Assembly: GCF_010731875.1 (NCBI RefSeq)
Contig: NZ_AP022595.1
Span: 4,588,001 to 4,652,000, forward strand
Length of the DNA stretch: 64,000 bases
Direction: 5' to 3'
Origin: Mycolicibacterium sarraceniae
GTDB lineage: Bacteria; Actinomycetota; Actinomycetes; Mycobacteriales; Mycobacteriaceae
In this document: one piece after another, positions 48,043-57,215 of the stretch
How the letters are laid out: each line of letters opens with the position of its first letter
How positions within the stretch are numbered: the first letter of the stretch is position 1
Program-made: the position numbers and the translations under genes
Notes under the pieces: generated by a model
Database searches by the model: none
What the model saw: only the letters and a program-made list of their open reading frames with translations
Told to the model about the DNA's origin: nothing

Positions 48043-50379
48043 TTACGCGTCTCGCTCGCGTAGTTTCAGCTCGCGGATATAGAACTGCGCGCTGGAGAGC
48101 CCGCTGATGCGGTCCATATCGGCCAGGACGCCGCGGAGCTCGTGCAGGAAGTCTCGCCGGCGCTGCTTCAGATCGGGTACGGCTTCCAGCAGATGCTGAT
48201 CGGCGGCCACCTGGCGTGCAGTCGCGAACAGTAGCGCCGACACCGACTCGTTGCTGCGGATGCGCCCCTGGGCGGCGTACTGAGCGCCCACACCCAGTGC
48301 CAGCTTGGTCAGTTCCTTCTCCTCGATATCGGTCGGCGCGTCACAGAGCACGTCGGCGACGATCTCGTAAGCCTCGATGAACGGCCGCAGCATGGCGTGG
48401 GACATCAGTGGCTGCTTGCGGCGCAACAGGTTGTCCACCGCGTCACCACCGGCGGCCACGTGGATCTCCCAATCCTCTTGCCAGGACATCTCTTCGGCGA
48501 GATGCTCGCGGAAAGCGGCGGAATCGGCGAAATAGAAGTCGAATTTCAGCAGATCGCGCAGCTTCATCGCCTGATCCCAGAACACCGCCACCCGGTCGCC
48601 GTCGGGCGCCCGCCCGGCATGGGCCAGTGCCAGTTCGGCGATCGCGGTTTCCAGAAACGCGTGAATCAGCGTGTTGCGGTAGAAGGCCGCCTCATGTTCG
48701 TGCTCTGGTGCGATCCGCCACACCGGCTCGTGGCCGCCGTCCACCCGGGTCACCGGATGACCATTCGACAAGGCGTCGACAGCAGCACGCACCCCTTCGG
48801 GGGTGCGCAGCCGCAGTGTGCTGTTGGTTACCGGATTCTGCTTGCGCTCAAGGTAATCCAACGAATCCTGCAGGGTGTGATGCAGCTGGCTCAGCGTCAG
48901 CGCGCGGCCGCGGGTGGTCAGCAGCAAGGCCGATAACAACGCAGTCGCGTTGATCGGTGTCACGCGCAGGATCCGCCACGCCACTTCGAAGGCCATTTTC
49001 TGCAGGGCCAGACGTTTGGCATCCGCATCGGAGGCGATCGCACCACCTGGCTCGCCGAGGTATTGCCGCATCGACACCGCTTCGGGGAAGCGGACGTAGA
49101 TCTTGCCGTAGTTGCGCTCACCCTGCGCCTTGATGAAATTGAACAACCACTCCGCGCTCTCCGGAGTCTTCTCCCCGCCGCGGGCGTAGTTGGCGTACTC
49201 GGTGGTTTCGTGCAGCTGGTCAAAGCTGATCGACACCGGCTGCAGCAAGATGTCCTCGCTGCGGCCGTCCAGATACGCGTCGGCGACGTAGGCGAGCAGA
49301 CCGAGTTTGGGCGGCAGCATCTTTCCGGTTCGAGAACGAGTTCCTTCTATCGACCAACTGAGGTTGAAACGCTTCTGCACGATAAAACCGACGAACTGGC
49401 GCAGCACGTACTTGTAGAGCGGATCGTCGAGTTTGCGGCGCAGGAAGATGACACCCGAGCGGCGCATCAGAGGTCCCATGAACCCGAAGGACAGGTTGAT
49501 ACCGGCGAACGTGTGCGCCGGCGGTAACTTGTTCTCCTGCATGGCCACCGGGACGATGACGCCGTCGAGGTAGGAGCGGTGTGACCACAGCAGGACCGCC
49601 GGATGGTCTTCGAGGCCCCGGCGCATGAACTCAATTTCCATCGTGTCGTAGTCAATTCGGGGATCGAATCCGCGACTGAAGATGGCGCGCCCGAGATTCG
49701 GGATCAGATCGACGGAGAATCTGCTCCACCCGGTGGCCAGTTCGTTGAGCATCTCCTCGGCTTTGGCCGGCGTGGACCCGGGGATCTGCTCTAGGCCCTC
49801 CATGAAGCGGGAGGACTCCATCAGCTCGTCGGTGATCAGCCGCGGCGACTTGTATTCCGGTCCGAGCAGCCGCAGTTCCATCCGCTCGACCGCCAATGCG
49901 GCGCGGCGCAGCACGAAGCGCGCGAAATCACGCGGACTCTCGCCAACAGTGTTCTCCTGCCACAGCTGACGCAGTTCGGACACCTTCGCCGGTTCACCGG
50001 CGACGATCCGGGCACGGGAGGGGTCCTTGCGAAGGATGTTGCGCTGCAGGACTTGCGGTGGCCGGTAGGTGTCGCGCCCGGAGATCAGGCCAACGATCTT
50101 CACCCGGGTGGGCAGTCCACCGGGAACCCAGAACACCCGCACCGGGACCACCAGCCGATCCGCCCCGCCGGAGAGCTCCTCGACGAGCGAGGCCACCACG
50201 CCGGGCGGTGGGTCACCGGCGGGCAGTTGCAGCACCTCGACCTTGGTGTCTGGATGCGCGCGACGCTGGGCGTGCAGCCAGTCGTTCAGCAGCTCGAATT
50301 CCGCCTTGGAGGACACCGATGCCAGCACCAGCGCATCGTCGGTGGTGCTGAAGTCGGCCAGGTGGTCGGTATGGGTCAT
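48043..50379 (-). CDS. plsB: Glycerol-3-phosphate acyltransferase PlsB2
   Basis: 778 residues. The acyltransferase block I HX4D is SHRSYLDG near residue 267, followed by [18 protein letters not shown] and the [18 protein letters not shown] block, the standard plsB order. It acylates the sn-1 position of glycerol-3-phosphate, the first step to phospholipid and triacylglycerol. The start overlaps plsC by 4 bases (ATGA). Position matches Rv2482c. Confidence 0.96.
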   Translation of the reverse strand: MTHTDHLADFSTTDDALVLASVSSKAEFELLNDWLHAQRRAHPDTKVEVLQLPAGDPPPGVVASLVEELSGGADRLVVPVRVFWVPGGLPTRVKIVGLISGRDTYRPPQVLQRNILRKDPSRARIVAGEPAKVSELRQLWQENTVGESPRDFARFVLRRAALAVERMELRLLGPEYKSPRLITDELMESSRFMEGLEQIPGSTPAKAEEMLNELATGWSRFSVDLIPNLGRAIFSRGFDPRIDYDTMEIEFMRRGLEDHPAVLLWSHRSYLDGVIVPVAMQENKLPPAHTFAGINLSFGFMGPLMRRSGVIFLRRKLDDPLYKYVLRQFVGFIVQKRFNLSWSIEGTRSRTGKMLPPKLGLLAYVADAYLDGRSEDILLQPVSISFDQLHETTEYANYARGGEKTPESAEWLFNFIKAQGERNYGKIYVRFPEAVSMRQYLGEPGGAIASDADAKRLALQKMAFEVAWRILRVTPINATALLSALLLTTRGRALTLSQLHHTLQDSLDYLERKQNPVTNSTLRLRTPEGVRAAVDALSNGHPVTRVDGGHEPVWRIAPEHEHEAAFYRNTLIHAFLETAIAELALAHAGRAPDGDRVAVFWDQAMKLRDLLKFDFYFADSAAFREHLAEEMSWQEDWEIHVAAGGDAVDNLLRRKQPLMSHAMLRPFIEAYEIVADVLCDAPTDIEEKELTKLALGVGAQYAAQGRIRSNESVSALLFATARQVAADQHLLEAVPDLKQRRRDFLHELRGVLADMDRISGLSSAQFYIRELKLRERDA

Positions 50380-51962
50380 TTTCGGCCCTTGGTGTTCGGC
50401 GTCGGGGCGGCGGGAGCTTTCTTGGCCGGCGTCTTCTTGGCTACCGCTTTCTTCGCGGGCGCCTTCCTCGCTGCCTTCTTCGCGGGCACCTGGTAGATCG
50501 CCGGGACCGGCAGCTCATCCTCCGGCCAGTCCTTGAGCGTGTCCAAATACAGCTGGCGAACCTCGTCGATGCGTTCCGAAAGATTCTCTAGCGTCCAGTC
50601 TTCCACCGAAAGTGGCGGGTAGACAACGACATCCACTTCGCCAGGATTCATGGTAGAAGAATCCCGGGAGGCGATCACCTCCGCGTTGCGGATCACGATC
50701 GGAACCAGCGGAACACCGGCGGCCATCGCCAGCCGGAACGGCCCCTTCTTGAACGGACCGACGGTCCGGGTGTCCAGGCGGGTGCCTTCGGGTGCGATCA
50801 TGATCGACAACCCCTTGGCGACCATTTCCTCGACCTGGTGCATGGTTTCGACAGCGGCCTTGGGGTCGTCGCGGTCGATGAACACGGTGTCGACGAGCTT
50901 GCCCAGCGTGCCGACGACCGGGTCGCTCTGCAATTCCTTCTTGCCGACGCCGGTCCAGTTGTCCCGCAGGAGCGACGCCGTGATGACGGGGTCGGCGTTA
51001 TTGCGGTGGTTGAAGATGAACACTGCCGGCCGCTGCTTGGTGAGGTTTTCGCGGCCAAGAACGTTGACCCGCACGCCATTTGCGAGCAGTAGCAGGTTCG
51101 GGAACGCGGTAGTGAAGAAGTTCAGGCCACGCCGACGGCTGCGGGTCAACGCGCCCCACCAGATCGCACCGGTTGCCGCAGGTACTAACGCACCGACCCC
51201 GAGCAGAGTGCGAACCTGACCCATCACGCCACCGCCGCCGCGGCTGTGGAACTGCAGAATGGGCCAGCCGCGACGGCGGGCCACCGTGGCCATCTTGCCT
51301 TCGGGGTTGGTGGGCCGCGGGTTGCCGACCAGATACATCAGCGCAACGTCCTCGTCGCCGTCGGCGTAGAAGTAGGATTTTTTGAGGTCAATGTCGTTGT
51401 CGGCGGCGAACTTCTGCACGGCGTTCGCCTTGCCCGGGCCCCACAGGATCGGCCGGACGACCTCGCCGGTCAGCACGTCGTGCTCGTCCACCTCGAACCG
51501 GTTAGTCAGGGTGTTCTCGATCCCCAAGAACCTCGCTACCGGTTCGACCTGAAGAGTCAAGGCCGATGAGCTGAGCACCACGGTGTGCCCACGTTCTATG
51601 TGCGCATGCACCAGCTCACGCATCTCGGGGTAGATCCGCTTCTCGATCTTCTGCACGAACAGCCGCTCGCCGATCTCGTGCAGATCGCTCAACTGCCGCC
51701 CGCGCAACGCTTGTGACGCCTTGGTGATCAGCGCTTCGAACTCGAGTCGGCCGAGCTGATGGTTGAGACCGGCGGCGATCATCGTGATCAGCTCACCGAT
51801 GCCTATATCGCGGCTGCGGAGACGCTCTTGGGTGAGGATGACGGCGGTGAAGCCGGCCACCAGCGTGCCGTCCAGATCGAAGAATGCGCCGATCTGCGGC
51901 CCTGCTGGGCTGGCCATCACCTCGGCGACCGATCCGGGCAACCGCATCTCCTTGTCACTCAT
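50376..51962 (-). CDS. plsC: Bifunctional HAD-phosphatase and lysophosphatidate acyltransferase PlsC
   Basis: 528 residues. Residues 20-250 are a HAD/SerB-type phosphatase ([37 protein letters not shown]). Residues 270-480 are an acyltransferase with NHRNNADP near 318 and [21 protein letters not shown] 40-residue Lys/Ala repeat tail ([16 protein letters not shown]) ends the protein and could bind acidic lipid or nucleic acid. It shares one base with the WS/DGAT stop (TGATG) and 4 with plsB. Confidence 0.95.
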   Translation of the reverse strand: MSDKEMRLPGSVAEVMASPAGPQIGAFFDLDGTLVAGFTAVILTQERLRSRDIGIGELITMIAAGLNHQLGRLEFEALITKASQALRGRQLSDLHEIGERLFVQKIEKRIYPEMRELVHAHIERGHTVVLSSSALTLQVEPVARFLGIENTLTNRFEVDEHDVLTGEVVRPILWGPGKANAVQKFAADNDIDLKKSYFYADGDEDVALMYLVGNPRPTNPEGKMATVARRRGWPILQFHSRGGGGVMGQVRTLLGVGALVPAATGAIWWGALTRSRRRGLNFFTTAFPNLLLLANGVRVNVLGRENLTKQRPAVFIFNHRNNADPVITASLLRDNWTGVGKKELQSDPVVGTLGKLVDTVFIDRDDPKAAVETMHQVEEMVAKGLSIMIAPEGTRLDTRTVGPFKKGPFRLAMAAGVPLVPIVIRNAEVIASRDSSTMNPGEVDVVVYPPLSVEDWTLENLSERIDEVRQLYLDTLKDWPEDELPVPAIYQVPAKKAARKAPAKKAVAKKTPAKKAPAAPTPNTKGRK

Positions 51963-53437
51963 CAGAAGGACACCGATCCGTTCGTGGAAGGTTGGGCGGA
52001 GTTGTCGACCTGGTCGGGGAATGACGAGGGCACCACGCGCGGCGGCGGATCACCGGCCAGCGCCAGCACTTCGTCGAAACCCGCACGCAGACACCGCGCG
52101 AACAGGTCCTCGTCGGTGATCGACGCCCGGTCGTAGCGAGCGGTCACCGTCGCGAAGCCGCCGCGAGACACCAGCACGACCATCATCGCCACGCCGGGTA
52201 GCGGGCCGATTCCGAACTGCCGCAACACCTTCGCCCCGGCGATGTAGGTATCTCCGGCATAGACGGGCACATTGCTGGCCTGCACATCGGAGATGATGAC
52301 CGATCCGGTCATCGCCTCGAGAACAGCATCGGGCAGCAGCCCGACCACCGGCGCGATGGCCCCCATCAGATCGATGGCAGCTTCCTCCCGCCGTGAGGTC
52401 ATCTGTTTGCGGATCTTCTGGATGCGCACGGCCGGGTCGGCGACGGCGATCGGCGCGGCAAGGTTGACCCCGGCGAACCGGTTGCCGCCGGCCGGGTCGG
52501 CCTCAGCGCGCAGGCTCACCGGCACCGCCATCGGCAGGCTGTTGATCGGGACGCCGAGCGCCTCGTGGTAGCGCCGCAGCGCCCCGCATAACCCGGCCAG
52601 GTAGGCGTCGTTGATCGAGCCGCCCGCAGCGTGAGCGGCGGCGCGCAGATCGCTCAGACGCATCTCGATGGCCACACTGCGCGACGACAGGCTGCGACGC
52701 CGCAGCAGCGGGGACGGTTCGGCGGCGCGGCTCACGACGCGGCGCCCCGAACGGGCATAGTCGACGACGTCCCACACCGCGGTGCCCGGGCTGCGCACGG
52801 CTCGTCCGATCACCGACAACCCGCCCGAGACAGCGCCGAACAACCCACTGACGATCGCACCGGGCAGCTGGTTGAACCCTTCGCGCATCAGGTCGTTGGG
52901 CGTCAGGTCCTGCGGCACCGGCATCGGTGGCGCGGGCCTGGGGGCCGGTTCACGTTCGAGGTCGTAGATCTCGGCGAACATCGCGGTCGCGCCGACACCG
53001 TCGGTCACCGCGTGGCTCAGGTGCAGCAGGGTGGCGGCTTTCCCGCCCTCAAGACCTTCGACGAGGGTGACGGTCCACAGCGGTCGCGAGATATCGAGCG
53101 GCGACTGCAGGCTCACCTCGGCCAGATCGAGGACCTCGCGCAGGGTGCCGGGCTCCGGTACCCGCACGCGTCGGACGTGGAAGTCGAGGTTGAAGTCGGG
53201 GTCCACCACCCACCGCGGCGCCGCGGTCGGCAGGGTCGGTACGACGACCCGTTGGCGCAGGCGCAGCACTTTGCGCGAAGCATTCTCAAAACCCGTCCGG
53301 AACCGGTTCCAGTCCGGTGTGCGATCGAGGATCTCGAGGGCCATGATGCCCGAGCGCGTCCGCGGATTGGCCTCCCCGCGATGCAGCAGCATATCCAGGG
53401 CACCGAGTTCGTCGACAGGTCCGCTCACCCCGACCAC
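51962..53437 (-). CDS. Wax ester synthase/diacylglycerol acyltransferase (Rv2484c-like)
   Basis: 491 residues from the GTG or ATG-like start at 53437; a start a few codons later (VSGPVDELG) is also possible. The WS/DGAT fold begins DELGALDMLLHRGEANPRTR. The active-site motif reads LSHAVTDGVG, i.e. the usual HHxxxDG with the first His replaced by Ser but the essential second His kept. SINDAYLAGLCGALRRYHE and the C-terminal PLPGVAMMVVLVSRGGFATV follow. It would make the last acylation of triacylglycerol, in an operon with plsC and plsB. Confidence 0.92.
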   Translation of the reverse strand: MVGVSGPVDELGALDMLLHRGEANPRTRSGIMALEILDRTPDWNRFRTGFENASRKVLRLRQRVVVPTLPTAAPRWVVDPDFNLDFHVRRVRVPEPGTLREVLDLAEVSLQSPLDISRPLWTVTLVEGLEGGKAATLLHLSHAVTDGVGATAMFAEIYDLEREPAPRPAPPMPVPQDLTPNDLMREGFNQLPGAIVSGLFGAVSGGLSVIGRAVRSPGTAVWDVVDYARSGRRVVSRAAEPSPLLRRRSLSSRSVAIEMRLSDLRAAAHAAGGSINDAYLAGLCGALRRYHEALGVPINSLPMAVPVSLRAEADPAGGNRFAGVNLAAPIAVADPAVRIQKIRKQMTSRREEAAIDLMGAIAPVVGLLPDAVLEAMTGSVIISDVQASNVPVYAGDTYIAGAKVLRQFGIGPLPGVAMMVVLVSRGGFATVTARYDRASITDEDLFARCLRAGFDEVLALAGDPPPRVVPSSFPDQVDNSAQPSTNGSVSF

Positions 53438-53722
53438 GCTAGTCGGCGGGCAGGGATGACGGGTCTCGATTGTGAGACGGCTCGGCCGGCACCAACGGAC
53501 CGAGCCGGCAAAGCGACTTGTGGATACCAGGCAGCGTGTACAACCCTCGAAGCGTCAGGTTTGGCAGCGGCAATCGATTCCGCTGCCCGACTTCAGCGGG
53601 TTCCACGCCGCCTTCCGCAGTCGGACGGGCATCGCCTCAGGGTGGAAGAAGGCCCACAAATCGTTCTCGGCGGGGGCCGTGGTGCTTACGATTGGCCTCA
53701 CGCAGGGCGGTAGGGGACCTCA
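53438..53722. other. Intergenic region, nothing recognised
   Basis: 285 bases between the WS/DGAT start and the small membrane protein. It must contain two promoters in opposite directions. No convincing gene is visible. Confidence 0.4.
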
Positions 53723-53950
53723 ATGCTGCTGACGAAGCTTCGACAAGTACTCAGCTATCAGCTGAGTACCGCCGAGTTAATCGGCATCGGGTTGCTGCTC
53801 GGCGTGCCGTATCTCGCGGTTGGCCTGGTGTGGTCGTCGACGCACACCGAGCACCCACATCAGTTGCACGGTGCCGATCTGGTCGTGTCGTTCCTCGGCT
53901 CGATCGCGTCATGGCCCGTGCTGTTGTTCGCCAATGTCTGTATGACGTGA
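53723..53950 (+). CDS. Small mycobacterial membrane protein
   Basis: 75 residues from the ATG at 53723, with AGGGGA upstream. Two membrane segments: TAELIGIGLLLGVPYLAVGL and LVVSFLGSIASWPVLLFANV, joined by a short His-rich loop (STHTEHPHQLHGAD). No function is known to me. Confidence 0.65.
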   Translation: MLLTKLRQVLSYQLSTAELIGIGLLLGVPYLAVGLVWSSTHTEHPHQLHGADLVVSFLGSIASWPVLLFANVCMT

Positions 53951-54136
53951 CCACCTGGCGCATCGTGCGGCAGCGGTTTAGCGCAGATCTGGCGCGGGCG
54001 ACAATTCGCCGGTGCGACCAATCGCTGTCAGCACGCGTCGGTGCCCGACCATCGTTTAGCGTTATCTTATGTTGACCTTATTTTTCTTAAAGTTCGTGTA
54101 GCGTGGGTATCGCCGCAGCAACGGAAGGAACCCGCC

Positions 54137-54781
54137 ATGCAGCATCCTGCACGCGTCGTCTTGATCACGGGCGCATCGAGAGGCATCGGAGCCGAGGTCG
54201 CGCGCCAGCTCGCCTCCCCCGAGACCCACGTCATCGTGAACTACCGCGAAAAGGTGGACCACGCCAACACGGTCATCGACGCGATCCGCAGCGCCGGGGG
54301 CGATGCCACCGCGCTGGCCGCGGACATCTCCGACGAAGTTGAGGTCGCGGCGATGATGCAATACGTCACGAGCCACTTCGGAAGGCTGGATGCGTTGATT
54401 CTCAACGCATCGGGCGGCCTTGAGATGCGACGCAATGGCGATGCCCAGCGCCAACTCGCGTCGCTGGCGATGCCGCTGATGCCGGCGGGTGCCCGGATGG
54501 TGTTCGTTACCAGCCACCAGGCCCACTTCTACCCGAACAAGGCGGTGCCGAAGGGATATGCGGGCGTTGCGGCCAGCAAGCGAGCGGGTGAAACTGCGCT
54601 CTACGCAATGCGTTCCGCGTTCGACCATGCGGGAATCCACCTGACGGTGGTATCCGGCGACGGGACGAGCATCGTTCCGGCCGAGGAATTCGCCACCGCG
54701 ATCGTCAACGCCGCCGTGACCCCGAGTCCGTCGACGATTGTCTACCGCGGTAGCGCCGACTACCTGATGACGGTCACGTAA
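54137..54781 (+). CDS. SDR-family oxidoreductase
   Basis: 214 residues from the ATG at 54137, with GGAAGGA seven bases upstream. Nucleotide motif TGASRGIGAEVARQL, then NASGG for the NAG box. The usual Ser lies in FVTSHQAH and the active-site region reads YAGVAASKRAGE, with a wider Tyr-to-Lys spacing than the canonical YxxxK, as in a known subset of actinobacterial SDRs. Its substrate is unknown. An AT-rich promoter-like stretch lies at 54055-54100. Confidence 0.88.
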   Translation: MQHPARVVLITGASRGIGAEVARQLASPETHVIVNYREKVDHANTVIDAIRSAGGDATALAADISDEVEVAAMMQYVTSHFGRLDALILNASGGLEMRRNGDAQRQLASLAMPLMPAGARMVFVTSHQAHFYPNKAVPKGYAGVAASKRAGETALYAMRSAFDHAGIHLTVVSGDGTSIVPAEEFATAIVNAAVTPSPSTIVYRGSADYLMTVT

Positions 54782-54784
54782 GCG

Positions 54785-55993
54785 TCAGCTCGCCGAGCCG
54801 ACCGCGACCCTTCTGCTGCGCTTGCCCGCCGCGACGTGCCGGCCGTAAACGATGCCCAGGAAGCTCGCGACGGCCTCGGCCGCGAGCTGGCAGCGCAGGG
54901 TGGCGATGGTGTCGAAGGCATGGTGGGCGTTGGGCAGTTCGGCATAGGAAACCGTGCGGGGAACGGACTTTCGTAACGCGTCGGTGAAGGCGCGCGCCTG
55001 CGAGCTCGGAATGACGGCGTCGTTTTCACCGTGCAGCACGAAGAACGGCGGAGCGTTGCGGTGGATGCGGTGCATGGGCGAGGCGTCCCGGTACAGCTTG
55101 GGGTCGTCAGCCAGGCGGCGTTGCACGACGACACGTTCAAGCAGGGGCATCATCAGCGGGTGCATGTTGTCGGAGTTGGTCAGGTCATACACGCCGTAGT
55201 ACGGCGCGGCGGCCTGCACGCTGGTGTCGGCATCCTCGAAGCCCGGCTGCAGTGTCGGGTCCCCCGCGGTCAGCGCGGCCAGTGAAGACAGGTGCCCGCC
55301 AGCCGAGCCACCGGTGATGGCGATGAATTCCGGGTCGCCGCCGTACTCGGCGATGTTCTCGCGCACCCAGGCGATGGCCCGTTTGACGTCGATGATGTGC
55401 GCTGGGAACGCGTTGCGTGGGCTGCGGCTGTAGTTGATCGAGACGCAGATCCAGCCCAGCTCGGACATCCGGGTCATCAACGGATAGCCCTGTCCCCGTT
55501 TGTCGTTGACCGACCAGCCGCCGCCGGGTACGTGGATCAGGACCGGTGCGCGATATCCCTGCGGCAGGTCGGGGCGGCGCCAGATGTCGAGCAGGTGATT
55601 GCGGCCGCCAGGTCCGTAGGAGATGTTTCTGGTCTTCTTGGCGTACCGGCCACGGTGTCGCATGGCGGCGACAACGCCGGCCAGGTTGGGCCGCCGGGCG
55701 GCGTACTCCTCAAGCGGTTGACGTACCGCCGCGGTGTAGTTCTCGCCGAATGTTTCTTTCAGAGCGGAGTCGAGCACGGTGTCGGCACGCTGGACGGCCC
55801 AGGCGGAGGCGATCTTCTCCAGCGGTGAGGGCACAGCCGAGAGCGCGTGGCCGGTAAGGACGTGTGGGGCGAATTCAGCGGAGAGCCAGCCCAGAACCCA
55901 GCCTGCGGCCGCCGGCGACCCGCGCAGCAACAGGGAACCGGTATGGAACGCCCGCGTACAGCGCGCGGTGACCTGCTCGATCGGGCTGCTCAT
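54785..55993 (-). CDS. lipQ: LipQ, HSL-type carboxylesterase
   Basis: 402 residues from the ATG at 55993; longer readings lack similarity. The N-terminal 110 residues are helical. The esterase domain has IHVPGGGWSVNDKRG near 150 (oxyanion GGG), the nucleophile elbow TGGSAGGHLSS near 229, and a His in PNAHHAFDTI. The fold is the hormone-sensitive-lipase type. It converges on the SDR gene with 3 bases between. Position after Rv2484c matches Rv2485c. Confidence 0.93.
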   Translation of the reverse strand: MSSPIEQVTARCTRAFHTGSLLLRGSPAAAGWVLGWLSAEFAPHVLTGHALSAVPSPLEKIASAWAVQRADTVLDSALKETFGENYTAAVRQPLEEYAARRPNLAGVVAAMRHRGRYAKKTRNISYGPGGRNHLLDIWRRPDLPQGYRAPVLIHVPGGGWSVNDKRGQGYPLMTRMSELGWICVSINYSRSPRNAFPAHIIDVKRAIAWVRENIAEYGGDPEFIAITGGSAGGHLSSLAALTAGDPTLQPGFEDADTSVQAAAPYYGVYDLTNSDNMHPLMMPLLERVVVQRRLADDPKLYRDASPMHRIHRNAPPFFVLHGENDAVIPSSQARAFTDALRKSVPRTVSYAELPNAHHAFDTIATLRCQLAAEAVASFLGIVYGRHVAAGKRSRRVAVGSAS

Positions 55994-56240
55994 AGCTGAA
56001 GACTCCCTTGTCCTTAGCTTGCCTAACACCTCTGTCTTCGGCACCGGAGTGGCGCGTGGACCAGGCGTGTGCCAGTCGTCACACCCTAACTCAACTCCGG
56101 CCGAACCTGAGGAATCCTCAGGATCTGACAGCGCGCGAAGATGTTCACGCAGGCCAGAGGTCAAGATAATCGGCAAAACCTCCCTGGCGGCTCAACCGGG
56201 CAGCGTGTCGCCGGCAAAGTGAACAACAGGTGGCGGCGGA

Positions 56241-56651
56241 TTGGCTGCCAACTTGACTCGCAGGAAACGTCGGGCAATTTCCATAGATGATTTGACGATG
56301 CTTCTCGAAGAGCCGTACCCCGCCTCCGCCGGTGCCCTGACCGCCCGCGCCGAGCCGACGTACATCACGCACACGGCCGTGCCGTTGAGCCGGCGATTCC
56401 CGCGCAAGACGACAGGGCAGGGATTTCACCCCAACGATGCAGCTCAGGCGAGGCTGTTCGGCGAGTTGATGCAGGCCGAAATCGAGGACCTCGAGGACTT
56501 GATCGCGGTTGCTGAGCGCCGCTGGTCCAACCGGCTCGACGCGGGCTGGGGTGCCGAGCGCACGCCCGAACCCGTGTTGCGGCTGCGCGAAAGGCTCAAG
56601 GAAGCACAGCGTTTACAGAAGTCGCTACAGGCCCGTTTCGGGGCCTATTGA
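56241..56651 (+). CDS. Hypothetical mycobacterial protein
   Basis: 136 residues from a TTG at 56241, or about 117 from an ATG at 56298 (MLLEEPYPASAGALTA). The C-terminal half is a probable coiled coil or helical hairpin (LFGELMQAEIEDLEDLIAVA, PVLRLRERLKEAQRLQKSLQ). No family is recognised. It lies just before the tRNA-Arg. Confidence 0.6.
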   Translation: MAANLTRRKRRAISIDDLTMLLEEPYPASAGALTARAEPTYITHTAVPLSRRFPRKTTGQGFHPNDAAQARLFGELMQAEIEDLEDLIAVAERRWSNRLDAGWGAERTPEPVLRLRERLKEAQRLQKSLQARFGAY

Positions 56652-56747
56652 ACGCTCGCCTGGATCTGTGCTCATCAAGATTCCAATTCACAGAGAGCTA
56701 CACGCGCCCCTTGTGGCAAACCAGCCCCGCTAGACTATGCACGCGCT

Positions 56748-56821
56748 GCCTCCGTAGCTCAGTCGGATAGAGCAAGGGCCTTCTAATCCCTAGGTCGCAG
56801 GTTCGATTCCTGCCGGGGGCG
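56748..56821 (+). tRNA. tRNA-Arg (anticodon TCT)
   Basis: 74 nucleotides: acceptor GCCTCCG with CGGGGGC (one G-U pair) and discriminator G, D arm GCTCAGTCGGATAGAGC, loop CTTCTAA, T arm GCAGGTTCGATTCCTGC. In the anticodon stem AGGGC/TCCCT the base pair next to the loop is a C-U mismatch, where an A-U pair would be expected. CCA is not encoded. Confidence 0.9.
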
Positions 56822-56976
56822 CAACTTTTACCAGCTAGATAGTGGTACCTAGTATTACTGATAAGTTAGCTGAAATCTGCTAGTCCGCACTCGGTCCGCA
56901 GCGCGTTATGCCGTGAAGACGACTCGCGGACAACGCGCAGGCGTCGAGGACCGGTGGCATAGGCCTCCTCGCAAGG
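56822..56976. other. AT-rich spacer after tRNA-Arg
   Basis: The segment 56825-56880 (GATAGTGGTACCTAGTATTA, CTGATAAGTTAGCTGAA) is AT-rich and differs from its surroundings. Nothing encoded is seen. Such DNA after a tRNA is a common scar of integrated elements. Confidence 0.4.
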
Positions 56977-57180
56977 GTGACGTGCCCTGTCGGGAAAACC
57001 GTCGCGATCCGCGCCGCAGCCACCGCCCTGGACCCAGCGCGGCACGTCATCATCTACCTGGCCAACCCCACCATCGGGGTGCGCGGCATGCTCACCCACA
57101 TCGTGGCCACCCTCGGACAGTCCCTAAGGTCATTGATGTCTGGGGTTGGAGCCTCGGATGCCCAGGGCGGTGGGGTGTAG
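56977..57180 (+). pseudogene. ExeA/TniB-like AAA ATPase remnant of a transposon
   Basis: The frame reads CPVGKTVAIRAAATALDPAR then HVIIYLANPTIGVRGMLTHI and VATLGQ. This matches the Walker A-to-sensor stretch of the AAA ATPases (GEVGAGKT-type) that accompany DDE transposases. The Walker A glycines have decayed to PVGKT, and both ends are missing. No transposase is left. Confidence 0.6.
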
Positions 57181-57215
57181 CTCTTGTCCGGGGGCGCGAA
57201 GGCCTGTTGTTGGGA

